Assembly (NCBI RefSeq): GCF_010723575.1
Contig: NZ_BLKZ01000002.1
Span: forward strand, 806,001-870,000
DNA: 64,000 bases
Origin: Mycobacterium bourgelatii
Lineage (GTDB): Bacteria; Actinomycetota; Actinomycetes; Mycobacteriales; Mycobacteriaceae
Direction: 5' to 3'
Position 1 is the first letter of the stretch. Every line of letters begins with the position of its first letter. The notes beneath the pieces were generated by a model, which worked only from the letters and a program-made list of their open reading frames with translations, made no database searches and was not told the DNA's origin. The translations under genes and the position numbers were made by a program. Shown here in pieces: positions 34,533 to 42,446 of the stretch.

Positions 34533-34551
34533 TTGACAATTACCTTGTCAT
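34533..34551. promoter_or_regulatory. Second MarR-type operator TTGACAA-N5-TTGTCAT
   Basis: Inverted repeat with 6 of 7 paired arm positions, immediately upstream of the second esterase. It matches the 25201-25219 site at 14 of the 19 positions, including 13 of the 14 arm bases. Confidence 0.6.
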
Positions 34552-34584
34552 TCGTGTCGCGCAGTCGTGCTCGCCGTGGGGGCC

Positions 34585-35415
34585 TCAGATGCGGACGGCT
34601 AGCGATGACAATAAGTCGGCAAGCCGGTCCGGTTGGTCGATCATCGAGAACGTTCGAGACTTCTCGATGATCTCGAGGCGGGCGTTGGGGATGGTCTCGG
34701 CCAGGCGTACGCCGTCGCCTTGCTCGAAGAACAGGTCGTTCGCCGACCATGCGACGAGGGCGGGCTTGTCAAACTCGGACAGGCGCGTCGCGACCTCTGT
34801 TGTGACTTCGGTCCGCATTGAGAGCGTGAACTGGCGCAAGTCTTCGGCGATCGCCGGATTGGACAGCACCGGGGCAACCCAGGCCCGGGCCAAGTCGTCA
34901 AGGTTGGCGTAGGCCAGACCGCCGTACCCACGGCGGCGGGCGGTCGGAGTCCGCATCAGCTGGGTGGTGGCCCGAAACAGCGTTTTCGACTTCGCCGCGG
35001 CCAGTACGGGTTTGAGGATCGGCGGAGGAAAGTGTTCGAACGCATCGCAACTCGTCAGGACGAGCGCCCCGATGCGTTCGGGATGGTGCACCGCGACGAG
35101 TTGCGTTACCACTCCGCCGGTGTCGTTGCCGACCAGCACCACGTCCTCGAGTTCAAGGGCGGCCAGGACGTCGGCGACCATGTCGGCCACGCCGGTGATA
35201 CTGCGATCGGCACCGGGGCGTAGCGGCTCCGGATGCGCGCCGAGCGGCCAGGTGGGCGCGATGCACCGTAGACCGCGGTCGGCCAGGCGCTCGCTGACCG
35301 GGCGCCACAGTTGGCCTCCCATCAGGTATCCGTGCACGAACACGACGGGTCGGCCGGCTTCGGGACCGGTTGCTTCGTAATGGATGGTTCCGGCATTAAT
35401 GTCGATCGTCGACAT
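34585..35415 (-). CDS. Alpha/beta hydrolase
   Basis: A 276-aa alpha/beta-hydrolase. VFVHGYLMGGQLW is the oxyanion-hole strand and VLVGNDTGG carries an Asp nucleophile (GNDTG), as in haloalkane dehalogenase/epoxide hydrolase-like members, with the charge-relay Asp in WSANDLFFE. No clear catalytic His is present in the last 30 residues, so activity is uncertain. ATG 35415 follows GGGAG. It is divergent from a TetR gene. Confidence 0.85.
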   Translation of the reverse strand: MSTIDINAGTIHYEATGPEAGRPVVFVHGYLMGGQLWRPVSERLADRGLRCIAPTWPLGAHPEPLRPGADRSITGVADMVADVLAALELEDVVLVGNDTGGVVTQLVAVHHPERIGALVLTSCDAFEHFPPPILKPVLAAAKSKTLFRATTQLMRTPTARRRGYGGLAYANLDDLARAWVAPVLSNPAIAEDLRQFTLSMRTEVTTEVATRLSEFDKPALVAWSANDLFFEQGDGVRLAETIPNARLEIIEKSRTFSMIDQPDRLADLLSSLAVRI

Positions 35416-35433
35416 GAGGACTCCCACGAGATA

Positions 35434-35460
35434 AAGTTACAAACAATCTGCCGGTAACTT
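35434..35460. promoter_or_regulatory. Inverted repeat AAGTTAC-N13-GTAACTT
   Basis: Perfect 7-bp arms in the 58-bp space between the hydrolase (start 35415, minus) and TetR (start 35474, plus). It is the probable binding site of that TetR protein. Confidence 0.55.
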
Positions 35461-35473
35461 ACCAACAGGGTGT

Positions 35474-36079
35474 ATGGAAATCAAGAGGCGTACTCAGGAG
35501 GAGCGCTCGGCGGCGACGCGCGAGGCGTTGATAACGGCTGCCCGGACGCTGTGGGGCCAGCGCGGATATGCCGATGTGGGAACACCGGAGATCGCCAAGG
35601 AGGCGGGTGTCACCAGGGGCGCGATGTATCACCAATTCGCCGACAAGGCAGCGCTATTCGGAGACGTCGTCGAGACCGTCGAGCAGGATGTCATGGGCCG
35701 GATGGCCGTCTTGGTGGCCGAGTCGGGTGCGACGACTCCTGCGGACGCGATCCGCGCGGCGGTCGACGCGTGGCTGGAGGTCTCTGGTGATCCGGAGGTC
35801 CGCCAGCTGATCTTGTTGGACGCGCCTGCGGTGCTCGGGTGGGCTGCATTCCGGGACGTCGCCCAGCGTTACAGCCTTGGCATGACCGAACAGTTGATCA
35901 GCGAGGCGATCAAGGCGGGCCAATTGGCTCGCCAACCCGTGCGCCCGCTGGCCCAGGTGCTGATCGGAGCGCTCGACGAGGCGGCGATGTACATCGCTAC
36001 CGCCGAGGATCCCAAGCGCGCCCGCAAGGAGACCAGACAAGTCCTGCGTCGCATCATCGACGGCATGCTGAACGGGTAG
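35474..36079 (+). CDS. TetR-family transcriptional regulator
   Basis: A 201-aa protein with an N-terminal TetR domain (TREALITAARTLWGQRGYAD, EAGVTRGAMYHQFADKAALF) and an AcrR-like C-terminal domain. ATG 35474 begins MEIKRRTQEER. It is divergent from the alpha/beta hydrolase gene with the operator 35434-35460 between. Downstream of it lie the 103-bp tandem repeats. Confidence 0.88.
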   Translation: MEIKRRTQEERSAATREALITAARTLWGQRGYADVGTPEIAKEAGVTRGAMYHQFADKAALFGDVVETVEQDVMGRMAVLVAESGATTPADAIRAAVDAWLEVSGDPEVRQLILLDAPAVLGWAAFRDVAQRYSLGMTEQLISEAIKAGQLARQPVRPLAQVLIGALDEAAMYIATAEDPKRARKETRQVLRRIIDGMLNG

Positions 36080-36532
36080 TGGGCAGCTGTAGTCGGACTT
36101 GGTGAGGTAGTCGGGCTGCGCCCGTCGTCGGGTGCTGGCCTAGACGCTTTCCCGTCGCTGAGCCTGAAACCCTGCAGGTCCCTTCTCGATCTTTTCCTGC
36201 AAGTCTTCAGGCTCGTGATGTGGGTGGGTTGGTTGTCGTGATGCGTGGTCGCCGTTAGGCGCGAGCCTGAAACCCTGCAGGTCCCTTCTCGATCTTTTCC
36301 TGCAAGTCTTCAGGCTCGTGATGTGGGTGGGTTGGTTGTCGTGATGCGTGGTCGCCGTTAGGTGCGAGCCTGAAACCCTGCAGGTCCCTTCTCGATCTTT
36401 TCCTGCAGGGTTTCAGGCTCGGTGAAGTGGGTCTGGTCGCGAGCCCCTCAACCGCCGGCGGGTCGCACCGCGCCTTACTATCTGATAAATTCTTCAATTG
36501 TTCGAATCATGAACTAGTGAAGTCTTCAGGAG
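36080..36532. other. Gene-free region carrying tandem repeats
   Basis: No gene is supported in these 453 bp. The middle is the three-unit tandem repeat at 36160-36420; the last 110 bp should hold the promoter of the ArsR operon. Short antisense frames through the repeat are products of the repeat itself. Confidence 0.6.
36160..36420. repeat. 103-bp tandem repeat, 2.5 units, each with a long hairpin
   Basis: Units begin at 36160, 36263 and 36366, exactly 103 bp apart; the third is cut after 55 bp. Each starts with a hairpin: GAGCCTGAAACCCTGCAGG, 17-nt loop, then the complement. The third hairpin (36366-36384 with 36402-36420) is perfect over 19 bp. The first two share the same three changes in the right arm (CCTGCAAGTCTTCAGGCTC). 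Confidence 0.85.
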
Positions 36533-36880
36533 ATGGGATTGGATTCAGCGCCGCTGTACAAGCTGAAGGCCGAGTTCTTCAAGACGCTGGGACACCCGGC
36601 GCGAATCCGGATCTTGGAGCTGCTGGTCGATCGGGATCGCTCGGTCGCCGAGCTGCTGACGTCTGACATCGGGCTCGAATCATCGAACCTGTCCCAACAG
36701 CTGGGCGTCCTGCGCCGGGCGGGTGTCGTCGTCGCGCGACGCGACGGCAATTCGGTCATCTATTCGATCGCGTCACCGGATATCGCCGAACTGCTGGCAG
36801 TGGCGCGCACGGTCTTGGCGCGGGTGCTCAGCGATCGAGTTGCGGTGCTGGACGACCTGCGCGCCAGCGGCGCGAAGTAG
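36533..36880 (+). CDS. ArsR/SmtB-family regulator, Rv0081-like
   Basis: A 115-aa winged-helix protein: TLGHPARIRILELLVDRDRSVAEL, then the recognition helix SSNLSQQLGVLRRAGVV and wing RRDGNSVIYS. It contains no cysteine, so it is not a thiol-based metal sensor. Size and the following hyc-like genes match M. tuberculosis Rv0081, a hub regulator of the hypoxia response. ATG 36533 follows CAGGAG. It is 7 bp upstream of the next gene and probably regulates its own operon. Confidence 0.9.
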   Translation: MGLDSAPLYKLKAEFFKTLGHPARIRILELLVDRDRSVAELLTSDIGLESSNLSQQLGVLRRAGVVVARRDGNSVIYSIASPDIAELLAVARTVLARVLSDRVAVLDDLRASGAK

Positions 36881-36887
36881 CAACGCC

Positions 36888-37367
36888 ATGGGCTGGCTCA
36901 GGAAGATCTTCCGCGTTGGGCGGGTCGTCGAACCGGCCGGCAGCGCCCCCACTCCGGTAGCAGAACGGCCGACCGGGCTGCGGGGTTCGCTGCAGATCCG
37001 GCACGTTGACGCGGGTTCCTGCAACGGGTGCGAGGTGGAGATCTCGGGCGCGTTCGGACCGGTGTACGACGCTGAGCGGTTCGGTGCGCGGCTGGTCGCC
37101 TCGCCGCGGCACAGCGATGCGCTGCTGGTGACCGGGGTGGTGACACACAACATGGCCGGCCCGCTGCGGAACACTGTCGAGGCGACGCCGCGTCCGCGGG
37201 TGGTGATCGCGTGCGGCGATTGCGCGCTGAACCGAGGGGTCTTCGCGGACGCGTACGGCGTCGTCGGAGCGGTTGGCGAGGTGGTGCCCGTCGACGTCGA
37301 GATCCCAGGGTGCCCCCCGACACCCGCTGAAATCGTGGCGGCGCTGCGCTCGGTGACCGGACGATGA
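36888..37367 (+). CDS. Hydrogenase-4-like small subunit (NuoB/HycG family, Rv0082-like)
   Basis: A 159-aa protein, the length of Rv0082. The four cysteines for a proximal [4Fe-4S] cluster are present: GSCNGCEVE (two), IACGDCALN and IPGCPPTP. The N-terminal 35 residues are a basic linker. ATG 36888 was chosen over an in-frame start inside the ArsR gene. It is the electron-transfer subunit next to the large subunit encoded at the end of the operon. Confidence 0.87.
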   Translation: MGWLRKIFRVGRVVEPAGSAPTPVAERPTGLRGSLQIRHVDAGSCNGCEVEISGAFGPVYDAERFGARLVASPRHSDALLVTGVVTHNMAGPLRNTVEATPRPRVVIACGDCALNRGVFADAYGVVGAVGEVVPVDVEIPGCPPTPAEIVAALRSVTGR

Positions 37368-39352
37368 CGACCACCACACCGGTGGCCACCGGCGCAGCAC
37401 CGTCGAACTTGTCGTCCGGCAGCAACTTCGGTCCGGTCATCAGTGGCATCGCCACATCGGTAGTGGGTGCCGTCGGGGTCGGATTGGGTCTGCTGGGCGT
37501 GTTCGGGTCACCCCGTGCGGTGCACGTGGGTTGGCTGCTTCCGCTGTCAGGACTGCAGATCGAACTCGATCCGCTGGGCGGGTTCTTCATGACCATCACC
37601 GGTGCGGTGGCGGTTCCGGTCGGCTGCTACCTGGTCGGGTACGCGCGCCGTGAACACTTGGGCCGGGTCCCGCTGGGGGTCCTTCCGTTGTTCGTAGCCG
37701 CGATGCTGCTGGTGCCGGCCGGGGGCTCGGTGACGACCTTCCTGCTCGCGTGGGAGCTGATGGCGATCTCGTCGCTGATCCTGGTGTTGTCCGAGCACAC
37801 GCGCCCACAGGTGCGCTCGGCCGGCCTGCTGTACGCCGTGATGACCCAGCTGGGTTTCGTTTCGATTTTGGTCGGGCTGATGGTGTTGGCCGCCGCTGGC
37901 GGAGTGGACCGTTTTGGGGACTTCGGGGACCTCGGCAGCGTCTCGGCTGGGACCCGCGCCGTCGTGTTTGTGCTGACCCTGATCGGTTTCGGATCAAAGG
38001 CCGGCCTGGTGCCGTTGCACGCCTGGCTGCCACGCGCTCATCCGGAAGCCCCTAGTCCGGTATCGGCGTTGATGAGCGCGGCGATGGTCAACCTTGGCAT
38101 CTACGGCATCGTCCGCGTCGATGTGCAGCTGCTCGGGCCGGGGCCCCGCTGGTGGGGGCTCACCCTGCTGGCCGTCGGTGGCGCGTCCGCCTTGTACGGA
38201 GTGCTGCAGGCCTCGGTCGCCACCGACCTCAAGCGCCTACTGGCCTACTCGACGACCGAGAACATGGGCCTGATCACGATGGCGCTCGGTGCGGCAATGC
38301 TTTTCGCGAACGTCGGGGTCGTCGCACCCGCACTGGTCGCCACCGCAGCGGCGGTGCTGCACTTGATGGCGCACGCGGCGTTCAAGAGCCTCGGATTCCT
38401 GGCGGCCGGGTCGGTGCTCGCCGCGACCGGGGTGCGGGACCTCGATCTGCTCGGCGGGCTGGCTCGCCGGATGCCCGCGACCACCGTCTTTTTCGGCGTG
38501 GCTGCGCTCGGCGCGTGCGGGCTGCCGTTGGGCGCCGGCTTCGTCAGCGAGTGGTTGCTGATCCAGGCGCTGATCCATGCCGCACCCGGGCAGGACCCGA
38601 TGGTGGCGCTGACGACGCCGCTGGCGGTCGGGGTGGTCGCGCTTGCGACGGGGCTGAGTGTGGCGGCGATGGTCAAAGCGTTCGGGATTGGGTTTCTCGC
38701 CCGCCCGCGGTCCAGCCAGGCCGACGACGCGCGCGAGGCGCCGGCCAGCATGCGAGCGGGCATGACCATCGTGGCTGCCGCATGTCTGGTGTTGGCGGCG
38801 GCGCCGCTGATAGTTGCGCCGATCATGCGGCGGGTCCTGGCAATGTTGCCCATCGCGAGAGCCATGGAGTTCACCGATTTCGGTGCGGTGGTGCGCCTTC
38901 CGGGATTGTCCGGGTCGGTGGCGCCAGCCGTGATCTGCGCCGGTGTCGTTGGCGCGGCGGTGGTGGCCGCCGGTCTCGCCAGGTGGCGCTCCCGCCGGCG
39001 CCCCGCGCCGGTCAGATTGCCGTTATGGGCCTGCGGCGCAGATGAACTCACCCCACGCATGCAATACACGGCAACCTCGTTCGCCGAACCGCTGCAGCGT
39101 GTGTTCGACGATGTGTTGCGCCCGGACACCGACATCGAAGTCACCCACTCGGCCGAGTCGCGCTATTTTGCCTACAAGATCACCTACCGATCGACGGTCA
39201 ATGACGCGATCGAACAACGCCTCTATGCGCCGGTGGCACGGTGGGTGGTCGCCGTGGCCGGGCTGATGCGTCGCGCTCACACCGGCAGCGTGCATGCCTA
39301 CTTGGCCTACGGCGCATTGGGCGTGTTGATCATCCTGGTGGTGTCCCGATGA
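37364..39352 (+). CDS. Hydrogenase-4-like proton-channel subunit (HyfB/NuoL-type, Rv0083-like)
   Basis: A 662-aa membrane protein with about 16 helices. Complex-I antiporter features are seen: LLAWELMAISSLILV (Glu in helix 5), GSKAGLVPLHAWLPRAHPEAPSPVSALMS split over its two conserved blocks, and DLKRLLAYSTTENMGL. It overlaps the preceding gene (GATGA). The start is ATG 37364. It is related to the Mrp subunits at the window start but belongs to a hydrogenase-type module. Confidence 0.88.
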   Translation: MTTTTPVATGAAPSNLSSGSNFGPVISGIATSVVGAVGVGLGLLGVFGSPRAVHVGWLLPLSGLQIELDPLGGFFMTITGAVAVPVGCYLVGYARREHLGRVPLGVLPLFVAAMLLVPAGGSVTTFLLAWELMAISSLILVLSEHTRPQVRSAGLLYAVMTQLGFVSILVGLMVLAAAGGVDRFGDFGDLGSVSAGTRAVVFVLTLIGFGSKAGLVPLHAWLPRAHPEAPSPVSALMSAAMVNLGIYGIVRVDVQLLGPGPRWWGLTLLAVGGASALYGVLQASVATDLKRLLAYSTTENMGLITMALGAAMLFANVGVVAPALVATAAAVLHLMAHAAFKSLGFLAAGSVLAATGVRDLDLLGGLARRMPATTVFFGVAALGACGLPLGAGFVSEWLLIQALIHAAPGQDPMVALTTPLAVGVVALATGLSVAAMVKAFGIGFLARPRSSQADDAREAPASMRAGMTIVAAACLVLAAAPLIVAPIMRRVLAMLPIARAMEFTDFGAVVRLPGLSGSVAPAVICAGVVGAAVVAAGLARWRSRRRPAPVRLPLWACGADELTPRMQYTATSFAEPLQRVFDDVLRPDTDIEVTHSAESRYFAYKITYRSTVNDAIEQRLYAPVARWVVAVAGLMRRAHTGSVHAYLAYGALGVLIILVVSR

Positions 39353-40308
39353 ACGTGATGTCTTACGTCGCGGGAGCGGCCCAGATCGGTGCGGTCGTGA
39401 TCGGGGCACCGCTCGTTGTTGGCGCCACGCGTCAGGTCCGGGCCCGCTGGGAGGGCCGAGCCGGCGGCGGTCTGCTACAGCCATGGCGCGATCTGGTCAA
39501 ACAGCTTGGCAAACAACAGATCACGCCGGCCGGAACGACGATAATCTTTGCCGCCGCGCCGGCGATCGTGGCCGGGACTACGTTGCTGATCGCCGCGATC
39601 GCACCGCTCGTCGCCACCGGGTCGCCCTTGGACGCCAGCGCCGACCTGTTCGCAGTGGTCGGGCTGTTGTTCCTGGGAACCGTCGCACTGACGCTGGCCG
39701 GAATCGATACCGGCACCTCGTTCGGCGGCATGGGTGCGAGCCGGGAGATCACTATCGCCGCACTCGTGGAGCCGACGATCCTGCTCGCGGTGTTCGCGCT
39801 GTCCATCCCGGCGGGATCGGCCAATCTCGGTGCCCTGGTAGAAAGTACGATCGAGCACCCGGGCCACGTCGTGTCGCTGGCCGGTGTCCTCGCATTCGGG
39901 GCTTTGGTCATCGTCATCGTTGCCGAAACCGGCCGGCTGCCCGTGGACAATCCGGCGACCCACCTGGAACTGACCATGGTGCACGAAGCGATGGTCCTCG
40001 AATATGCCGGACCGCGGCTCGCTCTCGTGGAGTGGGCTGCCGGCATGCGGCTCACCGTCCTGCTGGCGTTGTTGGCGAATCTGTTCTTGCCGTGGGGGAT
40101 TGCCGGTTCCCACCCCACCGCACTGGAAGTGCTGATCGGTCTGGCGGCGGTGGTAACCAAGGTGGCGATTCTCGCGGTCCTGCTCGCGACGTTCGAGGTG
40201 TTCGTCGCCAAGCTGCGTTTGTTCAGGGTGCCCGAACTGCTAGCCGGGTCGTTTCTGTTGTCGTTGCTCGCGGTGACAGCCGCCAACTTCTTCACCGTTC
40301 AGACCTGA
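39349..40308 (+). CDS. hycD: Hydrogenase-4-like membrane subunit (NuoH/HycD-type, Rv0084-like)
   Basis: A 319-aa NuoH-like protein with eight helices. The conserved cytosolic loop reads ETGRLPVDNPATHLELTMVHEA, with the acidic residues thought to link redox to proton movement. ATG 39349 overlaps the previous stop. It anchors the hydrophilic small and large subunits to the membrane. Confidence 0.9.
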   Translation: MNVMSYVAGAAQIGAVVIGAPLVVGATRQVRARWEGRAGGGLLQPWRDLVKQLGKQQITPAGTTIIFAAAPAIVAGTTLLIAAIAPLVATGSPLDASADLFAVVGLLFLGTVALTLAGIDTGTSFGGMGASREITIAALVEPTILLAVFALSIPAGSANLGALVESTIEHPGHVVSLAGVLAFGALVIVIVAETGRLPVDNPATHLELTMVHEAMVLEYAGPRLALVEWAAGMRLTVLLALLANLFLPWGIAGSHPTALEVLIGLAAVVTKVAILAVLLATFEVFVAKLRLFRVPELLAGSFLLSLLAVTAANFFTVQT

Positions 40309-40317
40309 GGCCCACCA

Positions 40318-40980
40318 ATGACCGACGCCAACTTCTCGATCCTGCTTGACTTTGCCGCCGGAGGCCTCGTGCTTGCGTCGGCAATGATCGTCTGGCGACG
40401 CGATCTGCGCGCGATCGTGCGACTGCTGGCGTGGCAGGGTGCGGCCGTCGCGGCGATCCCGTTGCTGCGCGGCATCCACGATCACGATCGTGCGCTCTTG
40501 GCGGTGGGCGTCGCTGTGTTCGTGCTACGGGTGGCGGTATTGCCGGCTCTGTTGTCGCGCGCGGTGGGGGCCGAACCTGTCGCGTACCGGGAGGCGACGC
40601 CGCTGGTAAATACCACCAGCTCGCTGCTGATAGCCGGCGGTCTGACCGTGGCCGCTTTCGCGATCACTCGGCCGATCGTCAATCTGCATCCCGGCGTCAC
40701 CATAAATGCGGTGCCTGCCGCCTTTGCGGTGGTGCTGATCGCGCTGTTCGTGTTGACCACGCGACGCCACGCGGTTTCGCAGGCTGCCGGTTTCCTGCTG
40801 CTGGACAACGGGATTGCGGCAACGGCATTCCTGCTGACCGCCGGGGTGCCGATGATCGTCGAACTCGGTGCTTCGTTGGATGTGTTGTTCGCCATCATCG
40901 TGATCGGTGTCCTTACCGGCCGGTTGCGCCGCACCTTCGGCGATGCCGACCTGGACAAGTTGCATGAATTGCGGGACTGA
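40318..40980 (+). CDS. hycP: Hydrogenase-4-like membrane subunit (HyfE-type, Rv0085-like)
   Basis: A 220-aa protein with about seven helices and the same length as M. tuberculosis HycP. The N-terminal segment is HyfE-like and contains RLLAWQGAAVAAIPLL. It corresponds to NuoK-like subunits with extra helices. It lies 9 bp after hycD and its stop overlaps the start of hycQ by one base. Confidence 0.87.
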   Translation: MTDANFSILLDFAAGGLVLASAMIVWRRDLRAIVRLLAWQGAAVAAIPLLRGIHDHDRALLAVGVAVFVLRVAVLPALLSRAVGAEPVAYREATPLVNTTSSLLIAGGLTVAAFAITRPIVNLHPGVTINAVPAAFAVVLIALFVLTTRRHAVSQAAGFLLLDNGIAATAFLLTAGVPMIVELGASLDVLFAIIVIGVLTGRLRRTFGDADLDKLHELRD

Positions 40981-42446
40981 TGACCGTTCTTCTACTCGTC
41001 GCGATCCTCGCTCCCGTCGCAGCGTCCGTTGCCACATTCGTCGCCGGATGGCGGCGCACGACCGCAATTTTGACCGTGCTGTCTGCGGCGACCGTGCTGG
41101 CGTGCGCTGCGGGGCTTGGATTTCAGGTTGGGTCTGGGATCCAGTTCGCGCTCGGTGGACTGCTGCGCGCCGACGCGCTCACGGTGATCATGCTCATCGT
41201 CATCGGAATCGTTGGCACGCTGGCCACCTGGGCAAGCATCGGGTACATCGACGACGAACTCGCGCACGGCCACGCCGAACCGCGTGATGCCCACCTGTAT
41301 GGCGTCCTGACGCCGGCGTTCTTGGCGGCGATGGTCATCGCGGTGTGCGCCAACAATATTGGCGTGATTTGGGTGGCGATCGAGGCCACCACGGTGATTA
41401 CCGCGTTCCTGGTAGGCCATCGCCGCACCCGCACCGCGCTGGAGGCCACCTGGAAATATGTGGTGATCTGCTCGGTCGGCATCGCCGTCGCGTTCCTGGG
41501 CACCGTGCTGCTGTATTTCGCCGCCCGATGCGCCGACGCGCCCGCTGCGCACGCGCTAAACCTCGACGTCCTAACCGCACACGCCGCTAGCCTCGACCCG
41601 GCCGTCACGCGGTTGGCCGGCGGTCTTCTCCTCATCGGCTACGGCGCCAAGGCGGGGCTGTTCCCGTTCCACACTTGGCTGGCCGACGCGCACAGCCAAG
41701 CCCCCGCGCCGGTATCCGCGTTGATGAGCGGCGTGCTGCTGGCGGTGGCGTTCTCGGTGCTCATCCGGTTGCGGCCCATCGTCGACGCGGCCACCGGACC
41801 CACCTTCTTGCGCACCGGGTTGCTGGTGGTCGGGCTGGCGACGCTGCTCATCGCGGCACTGATGCTCACCGTTACCGGGGACGTCAAGCGAATGCTGGCC
41901 TACTCGTCGATGGAGAACATGGGTCTGATCGCGATCGCCGCCGCTGCCGGTACCAGACTGGCGATCGCCGCGCTGCTGCTGCACGTGCTCGCCCACGGGA
42001 TCGGCAAGACCGTGCTATTCCTGGCCGGCGGTCAGTTGCAGTCCGCGCACGACTCCACCGCCATCGCCGACATCAACGGCGTCGCGCGAAGATCTCGACT
42101 GATCAGCGTGTCGTTCGCCGCGGGCCTGGTCGTCTTACTCGGGCTGCCCCCATTCGCCATGTTCGCCAGCGAGTTGGCGATCGCGCGCTCACTGGCGAAT
42201 GCGGGGCTGGCCTGGGCGCTGGGCGTGGCGATGCTGCTGGTTGCGATCGCATTCACCGCTTTGGCCCGCAATTCCGGACGCATGCTGCTGGGCGCGCCGG
42301 CCGCGGGTGCCCCGTCGATCAGTGTGCCGGTCACGGTTGCAACGGCCCTGGTCGTCGGCGTTGCCGCGTCGGCAGCGCTCGGCGTGACGGCCGGCCCACT
42401 CACCGACTTGTTCACCGTTGCCGCTAGCAGTGGGGCCGTGCGATGA
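40980..42446 (+). CDS. hycQ: Hydrogenase-4-like proton-channel subunit (HyfF/NuoN-type, Rv0086-like)
   Basis: A 488-aa antiporter-like membrane protein. Conserved blocks are VIWVAIEATTVITAFLV (helix 5 Glu), GYGAKAGLFPFHTWLADAHS with APAPVSALMSG, and DVKRMLAYSSMENMGL, plus HVLAHGIGKTVLFLAGG. It has the same length as M. tuberculosis HycQ. The start codon overlaps the hycP stop (TGATG). Confidence 0.88.
   Translation: MTVLLLVAILAPVAASVATFVAGWRRTTAILTVLSAATVLACAAGLGFQVGSGIQFALGGLLRADALTVIMLIVIGIVGTLATWASIGYIDDELAHGHAEPRDAHLYGVLTPAFLAAMVIAVCANNIGVIWVAIEATTVITAFLVGHRRTRTALEATWKYVVICSVGIAVAFLGTVLLYFAARCADAPAAHALNLDVLTAHAASLDPAVTRLAGGLLLIGYGAKAGLFPFHTWLADAHSQAPAPVSALMSGVLLAVAFSVLIRLRPIVDAATGPTFLRTGLLVVGLATLLIAALMLTVTGDVKRMLAYSSMENMGLIAIAAAAGTRLAIAALLLHVLAHGIGKTVLFLAGGQLQSAHDSTAIADINGVARRSRLISVSFAAGLVVLLGLPPFAMFASELAIARSLANAGLAWALGVAMLLVAIAFTALARNSGRMLLGAPAAGAPSISVPVTVATALVVGVAASAALGVTAGPLTDLFTVAASSGAVR

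Noticed and set aside
36160..36420. CRISPR array
   Set aside because: The repeat unit is the whole 103-bp segment with nearly identical interiors; there are no unique spacers and no cas genes.
36255..36497. 80-aa minus-strand frame through the 103-bp repeats
   Set aside because: It exists only because the repeat unit is open in that frame; it has no start signal and no protein-like composition.
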